Shown: in pieces, positions 63,971 to 64,000 of the stretch
Numbering within the stretch: position 1 is the stretch's first letter
How the letters are laid out: each line of letters begins with the position of its first letter
Assembly (NCBI GenBank): GCA_913048115.1
Contig: CAJWVI010000003.1
Location: forward strand, 1-64,000
Length of the DNA stretch: 64,000 bases
Direction: 5' to 3'
Source: an uncultured Flavobacteriaceae bacterium
Lineage (GTDB): Bacteria; Bacteroidota; Bacteroidia; Flavobacteriales; Flavobacteriaceae
The notes under the pieces: model-generated
The model's input: the letters and a program-made list of their open reading frames with translations, nothing else
Database searches by the model: none
What the model was told of the DNA's origin: nothing
Program-made: the position numbers and the translations under genes

Positions 63971-64000
63971 TTATTGGCTAATTATAATCTTTAGTTTATC
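63971..64000 (-). CDS. 3' end of a minus-strand gene entering from the right
   Basis: The minus strand reads DKLKIIISQ then TAA. Nine codons are too few for identity, but the hydrophobic strand with Lys resembles the end of a T9SS sorting domain. The bidirectional terminator 27 bp further supports a gene ending here. Confidence 0.35.
   Translation of the reverse strand, partial: DKLKIIISQ

Overview
This window comes from the chromosome of a member of the Bacteroidota, almost certainly a marine Flavobacteriaceae. The evidence is the AT-rich sequence, gliding genes gldE and gldD, Por-type (T9SS) C-terminal sorting domains, DUF4270 and DUF4301 proteins, and start regions without Shine-Dalgarno sequences. 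Promoters carry the Bacteroidota -7 element TAnnTTTG, here and there with a -33 TTG. I saw no rRNA, tRNA, insertion sequence, prophage or CRISPR array; this is mostly housekeeping chromosome with a few decayed or orphan patches.

Layout. 1-2.8 kb: succinate dehydrogenase operon sdhC-sdhA-sdhB (minus; sdhB runs off the edge). 3-14 kb: a secreted BNR-propeller protein, aminopeptidase P, BrnQ, an alpha/beta hydrolase, ThiL and a large outer-membrane barrel protein. 14-21 kb: exonuclease III, aldo-keto reductase, RadA, a secreted esterase, a flippase-like membrane protein and panD/panC. 21-28 kb: a degenerate half glycogen synthase, a DUF4270 lipoprotein, glmS, a decayed secreted gene, a small NQ-repeat protein of the septoil-knot type, and a sulfotransferase/class IV aminotransferase pair. 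28-30 kb: atpD-atpC. 30-36 kb: biotin genes bioF, bioD, bioA, a ketosynthase and bioB. 36-44.5 kb: recX, rng, a 29-residue basic protein, HU, then mutY-ssb-gldE-gldD, a DMT transporter, and rplU-rpmA. 44.9-49 kb: a T9SS-exported phosphatase, ahcY and a phosphopantetheinyl transferase.

50-56 kb is a vitamin-uptake locus: a YkoF-like thiamine-binding protein, PnuC, a NadR-like kinase, DUF4301 and ArfB form a tightly overlapping operon. It is followed by a TPP riboswitch that controls a TonB-dependent receptor. 56-59 kb holds a GH16 laminarinase-like enzyme, a Rieske-like lipoprotein and greA-HIT, with a terminator-containing greA leader. At 59.4 kb there is a frameshifted chromate-transporter remnant. 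59.6-63.5 kb is a phosphate island: an OprP-like porin and a PiT-PhoU transporter, each preceded by a TTWACA-N5-TTWACA-type direct repeat like a PHO box. A third such repeat precedes an unannotated minus-strand micro-gene or small RNA that ends in a strong terminator. The last lines hold a MORN/YwqK-type secreted protein, a terminator, and the end of a further minus-strand gene.

The least-explained items are the three phased PHO-like repeats with the orphan micro-gene (63.25-63.46 kb), the greA leader with two terminator-like hairpins, the NQ-repeat knot protein, the stand-alone ketosynthase among the biotin genes, and a fixed TAnnTTTG-N4-ATG geometry at six genes that predicts leaderless mRNAs.
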